Positions 1-8,074 are shown, counted from the stretch's first letter. The stretch: 18,299 nt of DNA from CAZWRV01 sp964636325 (GCA_964636325.1 CAZWRV010000115.1:1-18299); one strand, 5' to 3'. Numbers and translations are program-made. The notes: generated by a model from the letters alone, not told the origin.

Positions 1-14
1 GCCCTCCATCGAGT

Positions 15-44
15 TTCTGTTCGACAGAACTGCGATCTTCGCAG
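15..44. repeat. Two adjacent perfect stem-loops
   Basis: Two short perfect hairpins lie end to end. TTCTGT (15-20) pairs with ACAGAA (24-29) around a TCG loop, and CTGCGA (30-35) pairs with TCGCAG (39-44) around a TCT loop. No T-run follows, so this is not a standard terminator. It may be the end of an upstream transcript or part of a dispersed repeat; the function is unknown. Confidence 0.5.
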
Positions 45-70
45 AGCACCACTCCTCTGAAACTCACCTG

Positions 71-126
71 AAGTAACGCAGACATTCCTGTCTGCGGCAT
101 CGCAGGTAGGAATACCTGCGCTACTT
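71..126. repeat. Double-hairpin palindromic repeat (REP/BIME-like)
   Basis: The segment is a 56-bp imperfect inverted repeat with 26-nt arms (71-96 and 101-126) identical at 21 of 26 positions. Each arm is itself a perfect hairpin: CGCAGAC/GTCTGCG with loop ATTCCT (77-96), and CGCAGGT/ACCTGCG with loop AGGAAT (101-120). The differences between arms fall in complementary pairs, so both stems stay fully paired. From memory, similar GTAGCGCAGG..CCTGCGCTAC elements are dispersed in PVC-group genomes. I see only this copy here. Confidence 0.7.
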
Positions 127-252
127 AAGCTTCCGACCGACAAAACTGTCCGCCGCGTCAGACGGATGGCCGCATCGTGAAACTTCTCCGCCCTCGCTTG
201 CGCAGCGGGCATGCGCATGGCACAGTATTGTTTTCATCAGGGGAGGTGCAAT
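127..252. other. Non-coding leader before the xylanase gene
   Basis: No convincing gene, promoter or operator was found here. An ATG at 211 is in frame with the xylanase, but it lacks a ribosome binding site and would put 14 extra residues before a clear signal peptide, so I treat it as untranslated leader. Confidence 0.5.
240..246 (+). promoter_or_regulatory. Ribosome binding site of the xylanase gene
   Basis: GGGGAGG sits 6 nt before the ATG at 253. It decides the start in favour of 253 over the in-frame ATG at 211. Confidence 0.75.
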
Positions 253-2112
253 ATGTTCTTCAACAAGTCTATTCCAGCGATATTCACTGTTGTGCTGTCG
301 GTCTCATCATTGTTTGCTGAAGAAAACCTGTTTGAAAAGGGGGCCCCCATGCTTCCGGAAGACTGCATGGAAAAAGCGTTCACATACGGCAAGGGCAAGA
401 AGGAGATCGTCCCGGCCGGTGAAGACAACCAGAATCAGGCGATCCGGATCGAAGTACCGGGCGGTGCCGAAAACACCTGGGCCGTCCAGCTTATCATCCC
501 ATGCGCCGTGGGAATCTCCAAGGGCGACGCCATCCTGATCAGGATGAAGGCGCGGGCCGTCGCCTCGTCGAAGGAGACGGCCATGGGCCTCATCTCGTTC
601 GGCCCGCAGCGCAACAAGGATCCATGGGAGAAGCCGGTCTTCATACATATGCCTATTCCGAAGGACTGGACCGACATCGAATGCGGCGGAATTTCTAATG
701 TGGACATCCCGAAGGAGGAGCTGGGACTATACTTCCATCTGAGCTATTGCGCGCAGACGCTGGAATTCTCTGAAATCCAGATGGTCAACCTCGGCCAGGG
801 CTTCGACGAGTCAAAGCTCCCGCGTCCGAAGGTGAGCTATGGGGGAAGGGAGCCGGATGCCCCCTGGCGCAAGGAGGCCGACGCCAGGATCGAGAAGCTC
901 CGCAAAGCCGACATCATAATCAAGATCACCGACAAGGACGGCAGCCCCGTCAGCGATGCAAGCGTCCATGTAAGGATGCAAAGACACGCGTTCCCTTGGG
1001 GCACCTGCATAGCATCCCCCCTGCTCTGCCAGAAGAAGCCAGCCAACCGTTCCGACGCCGACGTCGCAAAATACCGCGAATGGCTGCTCAAGCTATTCAA
1101 CTGCGCCGTCATTGAGAACAACCTCAAGCCTTACTGCTGGTACAATCCGGACGCCCGCGCCCAAGGGCTCGAATCCGTGAAGTGGCTGAACGAGCACGGC
1201 CTCAAGGTCCGGGGACACACTGCGGTATGGCCCGCCGAGGAATATTTCGCGCCTGCCTGGAAGAAGCTCGTCGGATACGACGACAAGAGGAAGTCAAGGA
1301 CGAAGGAGGAACTCCTGGCCGAAGTTTCCGAGGACGACAGGCAGCAGCTCGGCAGGCTTGTAAAACAGCATGTCGCGGACGTCGTAGGCGCGACCAAGGG
1401 GATGTGCTTCCAGTGGGACGTGGTCAACGAGCCCTTCTCCTGCCATGCCCTCATGGACCTCCTCGGCGACGAGGTGATGATCGAATGGTTCAAGACTGCG
1501 AAGTCAGCAGATCCAACGACACAGCTCTTCATCAACGACTATGGCATCGTGACCGACGGCGCGCACGCAGCACACTACATGAACACAATAAAATTTCTCC
1601 TCGACGGCGGCGCCCCTCTCGAAGGCATCGGCGAGCAGGGCCATTACGGGCAGCAGCCGCCGGACATACAGAAGGTTCTAGACACATACGACATGCTCGG
1701 GACATTCAAGCTGCCGGTCGTCTGCACAGAGTTCGATGTCAACACAAAGGACGAAAAACTCCAGGCGGACTTCACCAGGGACTACATGACCGCCCTGTTC
1801 AGCAACCCGAGCTGCGCAGGATTCCTCATGTGGGGCTTCTGGGAGGGCTCGCACTGGATCCCCGAAGCCGCCATGCTGAAAAAGGACTGGAATCCGAAGC
1901 CGAACCTCAAGGCATACCAGGACCTGGTCTTCGACAAGTGGTGGACCGACGTCGAAGGCAAAACCGACGCCGACGGCATCTTCAGGACAAGAGGCTTCCT
2001 CGGAGAGTATGAGATAAAGGCGTCCAAGGACACAAAAGCCTGGAGCCACCAGACTTCCGTCGGCAAAGGTGGCCTGAAGGTCTCCTTCACAAGCGAAAAA
2101 ATCAAAAGATGA
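253..2112 (+). CDS. Secreted GH10 endo-1,4-beta-xylanase with N-terminal carbohydrate-binding-like domain
   Basis: Predicted endo-beta-1,4-xylanase of glycoside hydrolase family 10, a retaining enzyme that cuts the xylan backbone outside the cytoplasm. Using the ATG at 253, the 619-residue protein starts with a signal peptide (MFFNKSIPAIFTVVLSVSSLFA, then EE). Residues about 25-190 form a beta-rich region resembling a carbohydrate-binding module (CBM4/9-like, tentative). The GH10 barrel spans about 215-600: FPWGTC near 247, GHTAVW at 321-326 (usual form GHTLVW), WDVVNEPF with the acid/base Glu at 393, and VVCTEFDVN with the nucleophile Glu at 493 (usual TELD). GFLMWGFWEGSHW lies near the C-terminal end. 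It overlaps the aminotransferase gene by 4 nt (ATGA), so the two are probably co-transcribed. Family assignment is firm; true substrate and CBM identity are inferred. Confidence 0.92.
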   Translation: MFFNKSIPAIFTVVLSVSSLFAEENLFEKGAPMLPEDCMEKAFTYGKGKKEIVPAGEDNQNQAIRIEVPGGAENTWAVQLIIPCAVGISKGDAILIRMKARAVASSKETAMGLISFGPQRNKDPWEKPVFIHMPIPKDWTDIECGGISNVDIPKEELGLYFHLSYCAQTLEFSEIQMVNLGQGFDESKLPRPKVSYGGREPDAPWRKEADARIEKLRKADIIIKITDKDGSPVSDASVHVRMQRHAFPWGTCIASPLLCQKKPANRSDADVAKYREWLLKLFNCAVIENNLKPYCWYNPDARAQGLESVKWLNEHGLKVRGHTAVWPAEEYFAPAWKKLVGYDDKRKSRTKEELLAEVSEDDRQQLGRLVKQHVADVVGATKGMCFQWDVVNEPFSCHALMDLLGDEVMIEWFKTAKSADPTTQLFINDYGIVTDGAHAAHYMNTIKFLLDGGAPLEGIGEQGHYGQQPPDIQKVLDTYDMLGTFKLPVVCTEFDVNTKDEKLQADFTRDYMTALFSNPSCAGFLMWGFWEGSHWIPEAAMLKKDWNPKPNLKAYQDLVFDKWWTDVEGKTDADGIFRTRGFLGEYEIKASKDTKAWSHQTSVGKGGLKVSFTSEKIKR

Positions 2113-3284
2113 AAGGGGTGTTCCCTAAGAAAGCTATGCTCCGAACAAGTTCCAGGCTTGAAGGCTTCACCGAGTCGGTCATCCGGGCCATGACGCGGCT
2201 CTCGAACCAGCACGGTGCGATAAACCTGTCGCAGGGCTTTCCGGACTTCGATCCGCCGAAGATACTTCTTGACGCCCTGAAGGAATGCGTCTACAAGGGG
2301 CCGCACCAGTATGCGGTGACCTGGGGATCCCCGTCGTTCAGGCAGGCGCTGGCGAGGAAGCAGTCGCGGTTCATGGGCCTGCCTCTCGATCCGGACAGGA
2401 ACATCGTCGTGACCTGCGGGAGCACCGAGGCGATGATGACCGCAATGATGACCGCCTGCGACCCCGGCGACAAGGTGATCATCTTCTCCCCGTTCTACGA
2501 GAACTACGGCGCTGACACGATTTTGACGGGGGCCGTCCCGATCTATGTCGAGCTGAGACCGCCCGACTTCACGTTCGACCCCGCAGAACTGAGGAAGGCG
2601 TTCGAACAGCGGCCCAAGGCGCTCGTCCTGTGCAACCCATCTAATCCCAGCGGCAAGGTCTTCTCCGCCGAGGAGCTCGGAACCGTCGCGGACCTCGCGA
2701 AGGAGTTCGACGCGTTCGTGCTGACTGACGAGGTCTACGAGCACATCGTCTTCGAGCCTTGGACGCACAGATACATCGCGTCACTGCCGGGTATGTTCGA
2801 AAGGACGATCTCCTGCAGCTCGCTTTCAAAGACATATTCCATCACCGGCTGGCGCCTCGGATATGTGATCGCCGACGAGCGCATCATCAGCGGCGCGAGG
2901 AAGGTCCACGACTTCCTGACTGTCGGTGCGCCCGCCCCACTGCAGGAGGCCGCGGTTGCCGCGCTCGGCCTGCCGGATGAGTATTATTGCGAACTTCGCA
3001 GCTCGTACGCCCGCAAGCGGGACGTCTTCCTCTCCTACCTCGGCAAGGCGGGCCTCAGCTACACCGCCCCGCAGGGCGCATACTATGTGATGGTGGACAT
3101 CTCAAGGTTCGGCTACGGATCGGATCTCGCCTTCTGCGAATGGCTTGTGAAGGAGATCGGCGTCGCCGCGGTCCCGGGTTCGAGCTTCTTCGCCGAACCG
3201 GTCAACAGCATGATCCGCTTCCACTTCGCCAAGAAGGAGGAGACGCTCCACGCGGCCGGCGAACGTCTGCTGAGGCTCGCATGA
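2109..3284 (+). CDS. Class I/II PLP-dependent aminotransferase
   Basis: Fold-type I pyridoxal-phosphate aminotransferase of 391 residues, normal for the family. It most resembles the kynurenine/methionine-type aminotransferases (YbdL/KAT-like); the substrate cannot be read from sequence. Visible signatures are INLSQGFPDF near the N-terminus, NPSNPSGKVF, TDEVYEH (PLP-pyridine Asp), SSLSKTYSITGWRLGY with the Schiff-base Lys at 241, and MIRFHF with Arg370, which should bind the substrate carboxylate. There is no signal peptide, so it is cytoplasmic. The ATG overlaps the xylanase stop codon and has no good ribosome binding site, suggesting translational coupling; an ATG at 2136 is an alternative that would drop nine residues. 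An amino-acid enzyme inside a glycan-degradation cluster is unexpected. Confidence 0.9.
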   Translation: MKGVFPKKAMLRTSSRLEGFTESVIRAMTRLSNQHGAINLSQGFPDFDPPKILLDALKECVYKGPHQYAVTWGSPSFRQALARKQSRFMGLPLDPDRNIVVTCGSTEAMMTAMMTACDPGDKVIIFSPFYENYGADTILTGAVPIYVELRPPDFTFDPAELRKAFEQRPKALVLCNPSNPSGKVFSAEELGTVADLAKEFDAFVLTDEVYEHIVFEPWTHRYIASLPGMFERTISCSSLSKTYSITGWRLGYVIADERIISGARKVHDFLTVGAPAPLQEAAVAALGLPDEYYCELRSSYARKRDVFLSYLGKAGLSYTAPQGAYYVMVDISRFGYGSDLAFCEWLVKEIGVAAVPGSSFFAEPVNSMIRFHFAKKEETLHAAGERLLRLA

Positions 3285-3351
3285 GGCATTTTCAGGCCCG
3301 GAACCTTGATTTTAACGGATGGGACATGAATTTATAATGCTTCAACAAAAC

Positions 3352-3356
3352 GGGAG
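3352..3356 (+). promoter_or_regulatory. Ribosome binding site deciding the GH29 start
   Basis: GGGAG lies 7 nt before the ATG at 3364. In-frame ATGs at 3319 and 3337 have no such site, and the extra residues do not look like family sequence. Confidence 0.6.
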
Positions 3357-3363
3357 AATAAAA

Positions 3364-4665
3364 ATGGCCGAAAAGCTTTTGCAGACGACCGGAAACACCG
3401 AATGGTTCGTCCACGACAGGTTCGGGATGTTCATACACTGGGGCCTCTATGCGCTGCCAGCACGGCACGAGTGGGTCAGGCACAACGAGAAGATACCCAA
3501 CGAAGTCTACGACGGCAAATATTTCACGCGCTTCAACCCCGACCTCTACGATCCGGAGAAATGGGCCGAGGCCGCTTATGGGGCCGGGATGAAGTATTTC
3601 GTCGTAACGACGAAGCACCACGAGGGTTTCTGCCTATGGAACACTAAATACACCGCTTATAATGCCACAAAAACTCCCTACGGCAAGGATCTGATCAAGC
3701 CCATGGTCAACGCATTCAGGGACAAGGGCCTCCACGCAGGATTCTACTATTCCCTGATCGACTGGCACCACCCAGAATTCATCATCGACAGGCATATCGG
3801 CCCATACCGCGAACTCTCCCCGGAAGAGATGGCCAAGATGAACAAGGCCAGGAAGCAGGCGAAATACGCCGAATACATGCGCAACCAGGTCACCGAGCTC
3901 CTGACGAAATACGGGAAGATAGACATCCTATGGTTCGACTTCTCGTACCCAAAGCCTGACGGCAGCGGCAAGGGGAAAAACGACTGGGAGAGCGAAAAGC
4001 TGTATAAGCTGGTCCGCAAGCTTCAGCCGGAGATCATCCTCGACGACAGGCTCGACCTTGACTACGGCTGGGACATCAAGACCCCCGAACAATTCCAGCC
4101 CAGGGAGTGGGTCACATTCAACGGACAGAAGGTCGTATGGGAGGCCTGCCAGACGTTCTCGGGCTCATGGGGATACCACCGCGACGAGTCAAGCTGGAAG
4201 AGCGTCGAAATGCTCGTGCAGATGCTCATAGACACAGTCAGCAAGGGCGGCAACCTCCTGTTGAACGTCGGCCCGACCGGACGCGGCGAATTCGACGAGC
4301 GCGCGCTTGACAGGCTCCGCGGCCTGGGCGAGTGGATGAAGCGCCACTCGCGCTCCATCTACGGCTGCACCGAGGCCCCGGACGGCTTCAAGGCGCCGCA
4401 GGACTGCCGCCTCACCTGGAACCCGAAGACGAAGCGCATGTATGTCCATGTCTTCGCCTGGCCCTTCAAGGTACTCCACCTCGACGGATTCGCCGGAAAG
4501 GTTGAATACGCGCAGCTCCTCAACGACGCCTCGGAGATCACGATGAAGGGCCTTGAAGAGTGGCAGTCGCACTCAGATGACAAGACAAAGAACTGTCTAA
4601 ATCTTGATCTGCCGGTACAGAAACCAAACGTCACCGTGCCGGTCATCGAGCTGTTCATGAAGTAA
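3364..4665 (+). CDS. GH29 alpha-L-fucosidase (cytoplasmic)
   Basis: Retaining alpha-L-fucosidase of family GH29, expected to release terminal L-fucose from oligosaccharides. With the start at 3364 it is 433 residues, about the size of the catalytic barrel plus a short C-terminal beta domain. Family signatures are WFVHDRFGMFIHWGLYALP near residue 13, KYFVVTTKHHEGFCLW, GFYYSLIDWHHP, and DILWFDFSYP with the likely nucleophile Asp192. GGNLLLNVGPTGRGEF marks the end of the barrel. No signal peptide is visible, so it probably acts on imported oligosaccharides. The gene begins 79 nt after the aminotransferase stop on the same strand. The acid/base residue is not conserved enough in GH29 to name. Related GH29 members can act on other substrates, so fucosidase activity is family inference. 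Confidence 0.88.
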   Translation: MAEKLLQTTGNTEWFVHDRFGMFIHWGLYALPARHEWVRHNEKIPNEVYDGKYFTRFNPDLYDPEKWAEAAYGAGMKYFVVTTKHHEGFCLWNTKYTAYNATKTPYGKDLIKPMVNAFRDKGLHAGFYYSLIDWHHPEFIIDRHIGPYRELSPEEMAKMNKARKQAKYAEYMRNQVTELLTKYGKIDILWFDFSYPKPDGSGKGKNDWESEKLYKLVRKLQPEIILDDRLDLDYGWDIKTPEQFQPREWVTFNGQKVVWEACQTFSGSWGYHRDESSWKSVEMLVQMLIDTVSKGGNLLLNVGPTGRGEFDERALDRLRGLGEWMKRHSRSIYGCTEAPDGFKAPQDCRLTWNPKTKRMYVHVFAWPFKVLHLDGFAGKVEYAQLLNDASEITMKGLEEWQSHSDDKTKNCLNLDLPVQKPNVTVPVIELFMK

Positions 4666-4677
4666 AAAAGAAGAAAA

Positions 4678-4830
4678 CCACAGAGAACACTGAGATAAAT
4701 GCTCTGTGTCCTCAAATCTATGAAAGCATTCTTTCATAAATAATCCCATTTTTTCCCGAGGGCACAAAGAAGAAATGCTTCCGTATATCTTTGACATAAC
4801 TGTTTTCCTCTCTGTGATCTCTGTGGTGAA
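4678..4830. repeat. Small inverted-repeat element with CCACAGAGA termini
   Basis: The 194-nt gap between the GH29 and GHL6 genes is almost filled by this element. Its left end (from 4678) reads CCACAGAGAACACTGAGA; the reverse complement of its right end (4811-4828) reads CCACAGAGATCACAGAGA, two mismatches over 18 nt. The interior is AT-rich and has no gene. From memory, ACCACAGAG..CACAGAG sequences are common dispersed intergenic repeats in many environmental genomes. The structure suggests a MITE-like element or a paired repeat, but no target-site duplication was confirmed. Confidence 0.6.
4719..4738. other. Perfect hairpin inside the intergenic element
   Basis: TATGAAAG (4719-4726) pairs perfectly with CTTTCATA (4731-4738) around a CATT loop. 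It lies 53 nt after the GH29 stop. The stem is AT-rich and the T-run (4750-4755) is too far away for a classical terminator, so its role is uncertain. Confidence 0.45.
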
Positions 4831-4859
4831 TTTTTTCAATTCGAATAAAAGGGATTCCC

Positions 4860-6887
4860 ATGAAACACCATCTCAGATTCAGGCAGATCCACCTGGACTT
4901 CCACACGTCGCCGAAGATTCCGGGAATCGGGGCGAAGTTTGACAGGAAGGAATGGCAGAGGACATTGAAGGAAGGGCATGTGGACTCCGTCACCACATTC
5001 TCGAAGTGCCACCACGGCTGGAGCTACCATCCGACTAAGGTCGGCAAGATGCATCCACACCTCAAGTTCGACCTTCTCAGGGCGCAGTATGAGGCGTCTA
5101 AGGAGATCGGGGTCAACGTCCCCCTCTACATTTCCGCCGGAGTGGACAATGTCTGCTCCTACGAGCATCCGGAGTGGCGCGAGGTCGGATTCGACGGCAC
5201 ATACACCGGATGGGCGCGCAGAGTCGTCGACGCCGGTTTCCACAAGATGTGCTTCAACTCCCCATACTTGGACTACCTATGCGCGCAGATCCGCGAGGCG
5301 GTCAGTCTCTTCCCGGAGGCCGACGGAGTCTTCCTGGACATAATCTACCAAGGGCAGTGCTGCTGCCGATGGTGCCTGGATCTGATGGAGGAGCACGGCT
5401 GGGATGCGACTCTGGAGGCGGACAGGCAGAAATGCGCGAAGCTCGGCCTGGAAAGATACTACCGCGAGACCACAGAGGCCGTCCGCTGCGACAACAAGGA
5501 CTATCCGGTCTTCCACAACAGCGGCCACATAACCGTCGGGAACCGCGCCGTCCTCAAATATTTCAGCCATCTCGAACTGGAGTCCCTGCCTACCGGCGGC
5601 TGGGGCTACGACCATTTCCCGATGTCCGCGAAATACTGCCAGAACCTCGGCCTCGACTTCCTGGGTATGACCGGGAAGTTCCACACCACCTGGGGCGAGT
5701 TCGGCGGCTTCAAGCATCCCAACGCACTGAGATACGAATGCGCCGCGATGCTCGCGCACGGCTCGAAATGCAGCGTCGGCGACCAGCTCCATCCCTCGGG
5801 CAAGCTCGACGAGAGCACATACAGGCTCATCGGCGCGGCATACAAGGAGGTTGAAGAAAAGGAGAAATGGTGCGACAACGCCACAAGCGTCGTTGATGTC
5901 GCCATCCTTTCCAGCGCCTCCACCTGCGACGGACACGGCAGGGAGGCCAGCTCCGACACCGGCGCAGCACGCATGCTCCTGGAAAACCAGATCCTCTTCG
6001 ACTTCATAGACTCGTCCGAGGCGAACCTCGCCAGATACAAGGCGATCATCCTCCCGGACGATGTATGCGTCGGCCCCGAACTGGAGAAGAAGCTCAGGAA
6101 ATATCTCGCCGGCGGCGGCAGGCTGATGCTCACCTGGAAGAGCGGCCTTAAGACGGACGGCAGCGGCTTCCTGTTCGACATCGGAGGCAAATGCCTCGGC
6201 GAGAACGGATTCCAGCCGGATTTCGTCCTGCCGGAGAAGAACCTCAGGCCCTCTTTCGTGGACTCTCCGCTGGTGATGTATGTTAAATCCATGAAGGTCA
6301 AACGCACAAACGGCAGATCGCTAGGCCAGGTCTACAACCCGTATTTCAACAGGGACTTCCGCCACTTCTGCTCCCACCAGCACACCCCGCCGGAGCTGAA
6401 GCCGTCCGGCTTCGACGCCGGCATCCTCAACGGCAGCATACTTTACCTTGCCCATCCCGTATTCAGCATCTACAGGGGCTTCGGCGCGGTCGCATACAAG
6501 GAATATGCCATGAACGCTCTCAAAATGCTCCTCGGCGCGGAAAACATGACGCTGCTCACCAATCTGCCGTCCACGGCGCGCGCCACCCTGATGGAGCAGA
6601 AGAGGGAAAAACGCTGGATACTCCATCTTCTCTACGCCGGCACCGTAAACCGCGGCGGGGAAATGCATCTCCCCGGCGGCACCAGCGGGCCGATGAGGAG
6701 TGTCGAAGTCATCGAGGACCTGCTTCCGCTGCACAATGTCGAGGTCACTGTCACGCTTCCTAGGAAAATCAGGAAGGTGACCCTCGAGCCGCAGGGCAGG
6801 GAAATCCCGTTCGAGGCGGACAGCTTTGGCAGGATCAGCCTGAAAATCGACTCGTTCACCTGCCACCAGATGGTGGTGATAACCTGA
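4860..6887 (+). CDS. GHL6-type putative glycoside hydrolase with GH42-like trimerisation domain (possible GH151-like fucosidase)
   Basis: A 675-residue cytoplasmic protein (no signal peptide) with the architecture of GH42-like enzymes. Residues about 5-340 form a TIM barrel of the 'hypothetical glycosyl hydrolase 6' type, with the hallmark opening RQIHLDFHTSP, then HVDSVTTFSKCHHGW, and DGVFLDIIYQ (Asp160) followed by a Cys-rich CCCRWC at 167-172. Residues about 344-570 resemble the GATase-like beta-galactosidase trimerisation domain (VDVAILSSAST, then YLAGGGRLML). About 590-675 form a small beta domain. By recollection this architecture matches alpha-L-fucosidases of GH151, which would fit the adjacent GH29 gene, but I cannot confirm it. 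AAAAGGGA precedes the ATG with about 5 nt spacing. Beta-galactosidase or another exo-activity remains possible. Confidence 0.75.
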   Translation: MKHHLRFRQIHLDFHTSPKIPGIGAKFDRKEWQRTLKEGHVDSVTTFSKCHHGWSYHPTKVGKMHPHLKFDLLRAQYEASKEIGVNVPLYISAGVDNVCSYEHPEWREVGFDGTYTGWARRVVDAGFHKMCFNSPYLDYLCAQIREAVSLFPEADGVFLDIIYQGQCCCRWCLDLMEEHGWDATLEADRQKCAKLGLERYYRETTEAVRCDNKDYPVFHNSGHITVGNRAVLKYFSHLELESLPTGGWGYDHFPMSAKYCQNLGLDFLGMTGKFHTTWGEFGGFKHPNALRYECAAMLAHGSKCSVGDQLHPSGKLDESTYRLIGAAYKEVEEKEKWCDNATSVVDVAILSSASTCDGHGREASSDTGAARMLLENQILFDFIDSSEANLARYKAIILPDDVCVGPELEKKLRKYLAGGGRLMLTWKSGLKTDGSGFLFDIGGKCLGENGFQPDFVLPEKNLRPSFVDSPLVMYVKSMKVKRTNGRSLGQVYNPYFNRDFRHFCSHQHTPPELKPSGFDAGILNGSILYLAHPVFSIYRGFGAVAYKEYAMNALKMLLGAENMTLLTNLPSTARATLMEQKREKRWILHLLYAGTVNRGGEMHLPGGTSGPMRSVEVIEDLLPLHNVEVTVTLPRKIRKVTLEPQGREIPFEADSFGRISLKIDSFTCHQMVVIT

Positions 6888-6902
6888 AACAGGGCAATTT
6901 CC

Positions 6903-7032
6903 AAGTTCCAATAGCCAAATCACAAATAATTTCAAAAAAAATCAAGCTCCAAATAATGCAATTATATGCTTGGATTTTGAAATTTGGGATTTGAAGTTCA
7001 TTTGGAATTTGGTGCTTGTGGGTTTGGAACTT
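6903..7032. repeat. 130-bp AT-rich palindromic element, family 'AATTCCAA' (copy 1)
   Basis: The gap from 6888 to 7084 contains an imperfect palindrome bounded by AAGTTCCAA (6903-6911) and its exact complement TTGGAACTT (7024-7032). The left half is rich in CCAA/CAAAT and the right half in TTTGG/ATTTG, so the halves can pair over much of their length. A related element lies at 11940-12073, and a fragment lies near 13520-13562. It begins 16 nt after the GHL6 gene stop. Such TTTGGAATTTGG repeats are familiar dispersed intergenic sequences; the function is unknown. Confidence 0.65.
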
Positions 7033-7072
7033 CATACATCAAGGAATCTAGGCTCTCAGAATTAACGATATT

Positions 7073-7080
7073 AAGGAGGT
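7073..7080 (+). promoter_or_regulatory. Strong ribosome binding site of the sugar-binding protein
   Basis: AAGGAGGT lies 4 nt before the ATG at 7085 and is the strongest Shine-Dalgarno sequence in the window, consistent with high expression of a periplasmic binding protein. Confidence 0.8.
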
Positions 7081-7084
7081 CCCC

Positions 7085-8074
7085 ATGAAGTCTCTACACC
7101 GGTTGAAGACAGTGGCGCTGGCCGCGGCGTTGTCAGCGGCGTCGGCCGCCGTCTGCGCGCAGGAGCAGGCCAAGCTTAAGATCGCCGTGATCCCGAAGGG
7201 GACAACCCACGTCTTCTGGAAGAGCATCCACGCCGGCGCCGCGAAGGCCGCTAAGGAGTTCGGCGTGGAGATAATCTGGCAGGGGCCGCAGAAGGAGGAC
7301 GACCGCAACATGCAGATACAGGTCGTCCAGAACTTCATCAGCCGCAAGGTCGACGCGATCGTCCTGGCCCCGCTCGACGACCAGGCGCTCATCAGGCCGG
7401 TCGAGACCGCCAAGGAGAAGGGCATCAAGGTCGTGATCATCGATTCGGCCATCAAGACGAAGAGCTATTCCAGCTTCGTCGCTACCGACAACTACAAGGG
7501 AGGGAAGCTCTGCGCCCAGCGGCTTGCGGAAGTCCTCGGCGGCGAGGGCAATGCGCTCATGATGCGCTACAGCGAAGGCTCCGCCAGCACGAACGAGCGC
7601 GAGCAGGGTTTCCTGGACGGCATGAAGGAGTTCGCCCCCAAGGTCAGGCTGGTCTCGGTCAACCAGTATGCGGGCGCGACCGCGGAGAGCGCATTCAAGA
7701 CCGCGCAGAACCTCCTCAACCGCTTCGGCGCCGACCTCGCGGGTGTCTTCTGCCCCAACGAGTCCTCCACCTTCGGGATGCTCAGGGCGCTCCAGACCTC
7801 CGGCAAGGCCGGCAAGGTGAAGTTCGTCGGCTTCGACCTAAGCGATCCGTTGAAGGCCGCGCTCGAGAAGGGCGAGATCAACGGCCTCGCCCAGCAGGAC
7901 CCCTTCAAGATGGGATACCTCGGAGTCAAGACCGCCGTCGACGCCGTCCAGGGCAGGAAAATCGAGGAGCGCATCGACACCGGAATTGAGATGCTCACGA
8001 AAGACAACATGAACGACGAGAAGATGAAGGCCCTCCTCAACCCCGAAATCGAAAAGTGGCTGGGCAACGAGTGA
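7085..8074 (+). CDS. Periplasmic sugar-binding protein of an ABC importer (RbsB-like)
   Basis: Predicted solute-binding component of a ribose/xylose/galactose-type (CUT2) ABC importer, 329 residues. It starts with a signal peptide (MKSLHRLKTVALAAALSAASAAVCAQ). The mature part begins LKIAVIPKGTTHVFWKSIHAGAAKAAKEFGVEI, the usual first strand and helix of the Peripla_BP_4 fold, followed by QNFISRKVDAIVLAPLDDQAL, GIKVVIIDSAI and FVATDNYKGG. The second lobe has GVFCPNESSTFGMLRAL and KFVGFDLSDPLKAALEKGEINGLAQQDPFKMGYLGV. This signature indicates binding of a small sugar or short saccharide, but the ligand cannot be read. The ATPase gene lies 810 nt downstream; no permease gene lies between them. 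A possible GC-rich stem (GTGCG 8107-8111 with CGCAC 8126-8130) follows the stop, without a T-run. Confidence 0.9.
   Translation: MKSLHRLKTVALAAALSAASAAVCAQEQAKLKIAVIPKGTTHVFWKSIHAGAAKAAKEFGVEIIWQGPQKEDDRNMQIQVVQNFISRKVDAIVLAPLDDQALIRPVETAKEKGIKVVIIDSAIKTKSYSSFVATDNYKGGKLCAQRLAEVLGGEGNALMMRYSEGSASTNEREQGFLDGMKEFAPKVRLVSVNQYAGATAESAFKTAQNLLNRFGADLAGVFCPNESSTFGMLRALQTSGKAGKVKFVGFDLSDPLKAALEKGEINGLAQQDPFKMGYLGVKTAVDAVQGRKIEERIDTGIEMLTKDNMNDEKMKALLNPEIEKWLGNE

Noticed and set aside
211..252. Extended xylanase start at 211
   Set aside because: No Shine-Dalgarno sequence precedes it, and it would bury the signal peptide; the ATG at 253 has GGGGAGG 6 nt upstream.
1782..2768. 328-codon minus-strand frame across the xylanase-aminotransferase junction
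   Set aside because: It is antisense to two confidently identified genes and shows no domain signature.
3319..3363. Extended GH29 start at 3319 or 3337
   Set aside because: No ribosome binding site and no family-like residues; the ATG at 3364 has GGGAG at good spacing.
6888..7084. Possible CRISPR-like array in the repeated CCAA/TTTGG sequence
   Set aside because: The repeats are short, irregular and arranged as one palindrome, without regular spacers or cas genes.
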